From NCBI GenBank assembly GCA_037783415.1, contig JAZGTN010000046.1, positions 3,974,501-4,038,500 of the forward strand: a DNA stretch of 64,000 nucleotides, read 5' to 3'. Position numbers and translations under genes: made by a program. The notes below the pieces were generated by a model that did no database searches, was not told the DNA's origin, and saw nothing but the letters and a program-made list of their open reading frames with translations. Position 1 is the stretch's first letter; each line of letters begins with the position of its first letter. This document shows positions 37,501 to 43,500 of the stretch, piece by piece. This stretch comes from Leptasterias polaris. Taxonomy: Eukaryota; Echinodermata; Asteroidea; Forcipulatida; Asteriidae.

Positions 37501-40500
37501 TGACCCGGAAAGTGGTTATAAATATTGGATATTTGACTCGGAATCTGTGTCATTTTGACCCATCTCTGGGTCATTTTGACACAAATTCCGGGTCATACTG
37601 AACCAGAAACGAGTCAGGCCCCAAGGGACCCACATCCAGATCAATTCTGACCCGGATTTGTTTAAAGTGCATCTTCATGTTGAACAAGAAAAGGTGTTAA
37701 CATTATGTGAATCTTAGCACAGTTCAACATCATCACACATGTTAGATTAATCCGTTCTTGAAAAACAGACTTTACGTCTGTAATATTCCTAAGTTTAAAC
37801 TTAAGGGGGTGGGACCCTGGTGTTATAAATCAGCTTCTTATGTAACCCAACAAACTTACTGCAAAAATATTTCAATAAAGACGCCGTTTACCATAATATG
37901 GACTGCGCTCTTCACAAAAAAGAAAAAAGTAAACAGATGAAAATAAAGAATACTTTGACCTGTAGGCTACTTCATGGTTTTATCGATTTATATTGGAATT
38001 TAAGATTAACATTCTTAAGTTATGAAAAAAGAGTTCATGTTCTCACCTTGAAACTAATGGAATAGTTCACATTATGACAGATGACGATTAACTTAAACTG
38101 AAGTTGAAACAGTTGACATTCTTTTGATAACACTATGACATGGTTTAAATCTATTTCACACAAATAACAGCTGACAACACTAGACAACAGTTCTCATTTC
38201 TTAAGTATTATGGGTCTTCAACTACATACGGATATACTGTGTAATAACCTGAATGCACAAGTCTACACAAAGTGAATCCCATCATTTATACTTTGATGAT
38301 TCATAACAACCTTGACAACTAAATTATACCAAATTGCAACGAAATGTGCATAATTATTAACTGTAAATCTTATACTATCTGTGATTCTTACTTTATGAAA
38401 TTAAGAAGTAAGTAAAAACATTTTAATACGACTTTGGTCTTTCAAATAAAAAATATTATTGACAAAAAAGCATGGCGCAAAACACATGTGACATTCAGAA
38501 AGAAATTGTTACGGGCCCTGGTGAGTATAGTGCACTCAATTATAGACCAAAAAGCTTCATGAGAGTCTGCTAAATAATAACATGGCATACTGAGCTAACA
38601 TGCACATTATTTTACAGGTAATACATCGTGATCTGGCAGCAAGGAACATTCTCCTCGATGATGATCTGATCGCCAAGGTTTCTGACTTCGGTTTGTCACG
38701 TGGAGAAGACGTTTACGTGCAGACATCCAAGGTACCTTAAGCTCGAAGCATGATCAAACACATAAACAAAATATGTAGCAGTCAAACCATCCAAAATGTA
38801 CCCATGTTTTCTCTCAAATGCGAAACAAATTTCCACTCGGGCATGCTCTTGAGAGTTTGCCTCATGTTTTCACAAACTGACTGTATTCAATGAGAGTATC
38901 TGCTTCATCGAGTCACTGCACAACACTATTGATGTACCTCCGTATGAAGTTTTCTCATCTCTTGTAAACTTGAACTTTCTTTGCAGACTCGTGTCCCTTC
39001 TCGCTGGCTGTCGCTCGAATCACTGACCCACCAGACGTACACCTCAAAGAGTGACGTGTAAGAGAACTTTACAAAATACAATTTAGTACAAACAGTGTTT
39101 TCATGCAAACCAATAAATACACGTATTATATCACTTTGATTGTTAGTTGTGACTGCTAATGTTAGTGAAAATTGTTTTACACTAATTAAATTAACATTAT
39201 TTTTTTGGAATGTGTTTTACACTTCAGGTGGTCCTTTGGAATCCTGCTATGGGAAATTGCCACACTCGGTAAGATAATTGTTTCACACTGTTTTTAGTAA
39301 TGGCCAACAGAATGTCTGGAGATCGATTACAGTTTTACATCAATTATGATTAATGTGTGTATACAGGCGGGACACCTTACCCTGGTATCAAGACTCAGTT
39401 CCTGACATCAAGGCTGGAGAATGGATACCGTATGCCCAAACCAGACAACTCTGATGACAAAATGTAAGATAGTTTTATATAAACGAAGTTCGTAATAAGT
39501 AAGAAATTATAACTCCCCCAATCTCAAAATTTCCTTTGTCCGTGTAAACAAGCCATCAGTTATTTCGCAAAATCTAGTAACAACAGCCATTTCAATGGAA
39601 AGACCGATAACTCACTTTAATTCCCTCAATGCTGACATGCTCACCATTTAAGGGACACAAGTTGTGTTTAGAGTAAGAACACTTATAAATACCGTGCACA
39701 ACAAAATGATTATATTGTTAAAATGGTGAAACAGTTGGAATGTCACATCATTACTCCCAAAATTTTCTAGAGGAAAACCAAGTTTTTGTGAAAGAGATGT
39801 TTAGCCTTTTATTACCCTCCAGTGAGGCAAAAAACAAGATAATACGATTCGTATAAGGGTGTTTGTGCATTCATCAAATATACACAAGGGTCTCATTATA
39901 CTTGTCGTTTGATCTGTTTTAATAAAACAGTTACGAGGTGATGCTCCAATGCTGGCAGGAGGATCCAAATGATCGACCATCTTTCAAGAAACTGGTCTCT
40001 ATCCTTGAAACGATGGCCGACAGCAACGCTGATCAGGTAAGACTAGATGTAGAACTCAATGGTTTGCAAGTTCTTTGTGTAGGGCTAGGGGGGCTAGGGA
40101 GTCGCGCAAGGGGTGAAACCCTGGGTAGGGACTATGGCTGCTCGTCACTGGGATGAAGGATTACTCCTCCGGATAAGGGGCACACACTTCGGTTAGACTC
40201 TCTTCATTAAGTTTGTAGGAACAATTAGTTTAATTCCAGTAAATTCATACCAAAAGAAAGGTAGAGTCCAAACTGTATCAATAGTAAGTTTGTATATTAA
40301 TCACTAGTAAATCAATTTACTCAATGCTGACATGCTCACCATTTAAGGGACACAAGTTGTGTTTAGAGTAAGAACACTTATAAATACCGTGCACAACAAA
40401 ACTGATTATATTGTTAAAATGGTGAAACAGTTGGAATGTCACATCATTACTCCCAAAATTTTCTAGAGGAAAACCAAGTTTGTGTGAAAGACATGTTTAA

Positions 40501-43500
40501 GCATGTTTAAGCATGTTACATTGTTTTTGTTTTTTTATCATTGTCTCATCTGTCTTGTATTTTTATTGTCTCGTGAAATATGCCGAATAAATAATAATAA
40601 TAATAATAATAATTTGAAATAGACTTCGATTATACTAATAATAATATACTTGGGTCATCATTGATTGGAAGATACAAATGAAAACTCACCCAACATCACA
40701 ATTAGTGAGAATTACATGTACACAGAAACCAGCATTTCATCAATTCTGGGCAGTGAATGGCGCAACACATTCTCACTCCTCAATTAGATTAGGAAATCCT
40801 GGGTCTGATCATTGACATCTTCACTAAACTCGTGGCCAACGATACAGACTTCCTTCCAAAACCAATGTGGCTGTTTTCACTCATGCGTCCTGCTCAAAAA
40901 CCAACTACAAGATGAGTGCAAATGCCACTCTCAATAAATGGGGATTACTGACCGATTCAAATACTCGTTGGATTCATGGCTAAGTGTAATACGTAACTTA
41001 CTAAACATGTAATTGAAAGGTAATTAAAAGTTATAAACATAAAAATCCTTGATAATGTCACGGACAGGGGTAGGGTGGTGCAACCCTGTTGTGTGGTAGT
41101 CCGTTAACTTTTTAGAAGTTGGATGCCTACTCACAGATATTAATCAATTCAAACAAAGAAAGTCAAAACTAAATAATTTTGGCCCATAAAATGACGATTT
41201 GGATTTATTTCCAAGCAAGTTCACAAAATTGGCTAAACAGAAGCACTATAGTATAAGTATAATGAGGTTCTGAAAATAGTTCGACCTCGACTCCCTCGAG
41301 TTACATAAAAAGTAAATATCCACAATCCAGTCACATTAAATTCTAGTTCTACTAAAATGATCACAGAAATCCCATTAATCCAGTTAAGCTAACCAAGTCT
41401 AATACTAGTTTAATCGAACTTAATCCGTCTCCAATTAAATATCCCTATATGTAATAATAATCACTATCGGTAATAATCCCTGTAAATATTCTCAGTGTAA
41501 TAATAATAATCCCCGACTGTAATTAATCCCTGAGCACCACCATCACCAAACAGCCAACCACTCACGAACTGGTAAATAAAACAGAGCATCACTATAAAAT
41601 ATAGAACAGCAAAAAGCCGCCGGGTGTCATACCCGCGTGTAAAAGTTTGACACACACAAAAGTTTCTGACAATGGAGTCAAAACTACTCAAAAATAACTC
41701 TTTCTATTCCGCCCACTGCAAGGAATCATCACTACAGGGGATCTATAACCCGCAATGAAAGGATTTAGTAACAGTTTAGAAACTAACAATGACTAAATGC
41801 GGAGAAAAATGAGAAATTTTACTCACATAAAAATCAGCGACCTAACGCTCTTCAACCCAGAGAAAGAATTGAGCGGGAATGGTGTTGATTCCGGCCAACT
41901 CGCACACTAAAAATTACTACGCGATTTATTTAATATTTAGAGAATTAGTTTGTTTACCATGACAGCAGAGTAATACAATAACCTATAACATGTTAGAAAA
42001 ATACCCAAGACAATTACTTTAATTTTAAAGTAATACAATGTTAAGAACTAAACTATAGGCGAACTTAGTTCTTTAAAGTGGATGTGGACGACCTGTGACC
42101 TCAGATAGTGCTACGGCCTAGCAACATGGAAAAGAGCCCAGAGTATACTATGCTAATGATTGAGAGAGAACCGGTCGGGTCATAACACAGGCTTTTCCTC
42201 TGTTGGTATGTCCATAGTCTAGTCAAGCAGTATGTACAAATGTAATAAAGTTACGCATGGGCTACACATTAAACGGCCATATCCGTCACAATAATTATAC
42301 AATAGAAAGCAATTACACGAAATGAACAATGTATTAATGACTTTCTATGATTGATTAAAACCCATCAAGGAACTACTTTTGATTGGAGTGGTATCATCAA
42401 ATAGATATGTGTAAATAAACTCTGATGATATTAAAGGAACAGTCGATGACTGTCCCCACGTACATTTGGATAGATTCCTTACTGATGTGCAGACGGAAAA
42501 TGTTTCAAAAGTAAGTTACCGCTGTAATGAGACATGTACATGTATAAAACAAATATAGAAATGAAATAAACAAATAAACCCTCGTCACAAATATTGATAT
42601 GTAGACTAGATGTAGTAACTGCTTGTTTTGTAAGTTTTCATAATGATTTGTAAACTGAAATTGTTTCTACCATTACAAATTTCAATTGCCCAAGGTTTGT
42701 GATTTATGCAGACAGAATCTGGAAAAAGGGACGATGGTAACAAGTAAAACAATGTTGTATGAGTTAATAAAAATAAAAAATATAGTAATGTAACGGCCGG
42801 GCTGTTCCATCCACCGCTCCGCTATACTTATGTCGAGTGATGCTAGGGGACGTCAATAGAGGGCGGGCTTCACATCAGATTCTCTCCACCCTGACGATGT
42901 CTCTCATCTGCTAATCAGCGTCTGGGTTGATCGGCGGGGTGGAGGGGACCCGGGAATAGATGATCTGCAACCGCTGATTGGAAACAGGGAGGAGGGGTGG
43001 ACTATGGGAGGGGAAGGGTGGACTTATTGTTTGGAGGGAGGGATGGATGGCAGTGATTATTGTCTACAAAAGAGCATTGACCTAAGGAGTCTAATAATAA
43101 TATGGGAACTGAGGGGCATAAACTTGAAGTTAATTATTGAAAGGTCGGGGAAGGATTGACGAGGCGTCTACTTTCACTGTTCTCAGGCAACTAAACAGCA
43201 ATATAAATCAGCCTTTGAAACATGATAATTATGCTTATTTATTCATCAAAACTTCAATCATCAATATTTACAATCCACTTGGTATTTAATATTCATCAGA
43301 TTGAGTGACCATTTGCATAATGTGCAACTATAATTGAATGAATTTAGGGAAATCTGCGGGGGCTGCGCTGCTCTAATAAATTGCATATGCCGGAATTATT
43401 TGGGCGCTCTGCTCTATAGCTGGCTTTGTTACTGGATATCTGGATTCTACTCTGCCTCTGTTAATTCAGCAACCATCAGTGTTACTGGTCTCCACTGCTC

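Noticed and set aside
39938..40156. Read-through end of the Tie gene after exon 21
   Set aside because: A perfect CAG|GTAAGA donor is present and an in-phase terminal exon with a Tie-like YVNI tail exists at 44488. The read-through tail resembles nothing.
42440..42513. Candidate last Tie exon after 'aaaggaacag'
   Set aside because: The phase-0 reading gives an unrelated short peptide. The exon at 44488 fits phase, tail motif and paralogous copies better.
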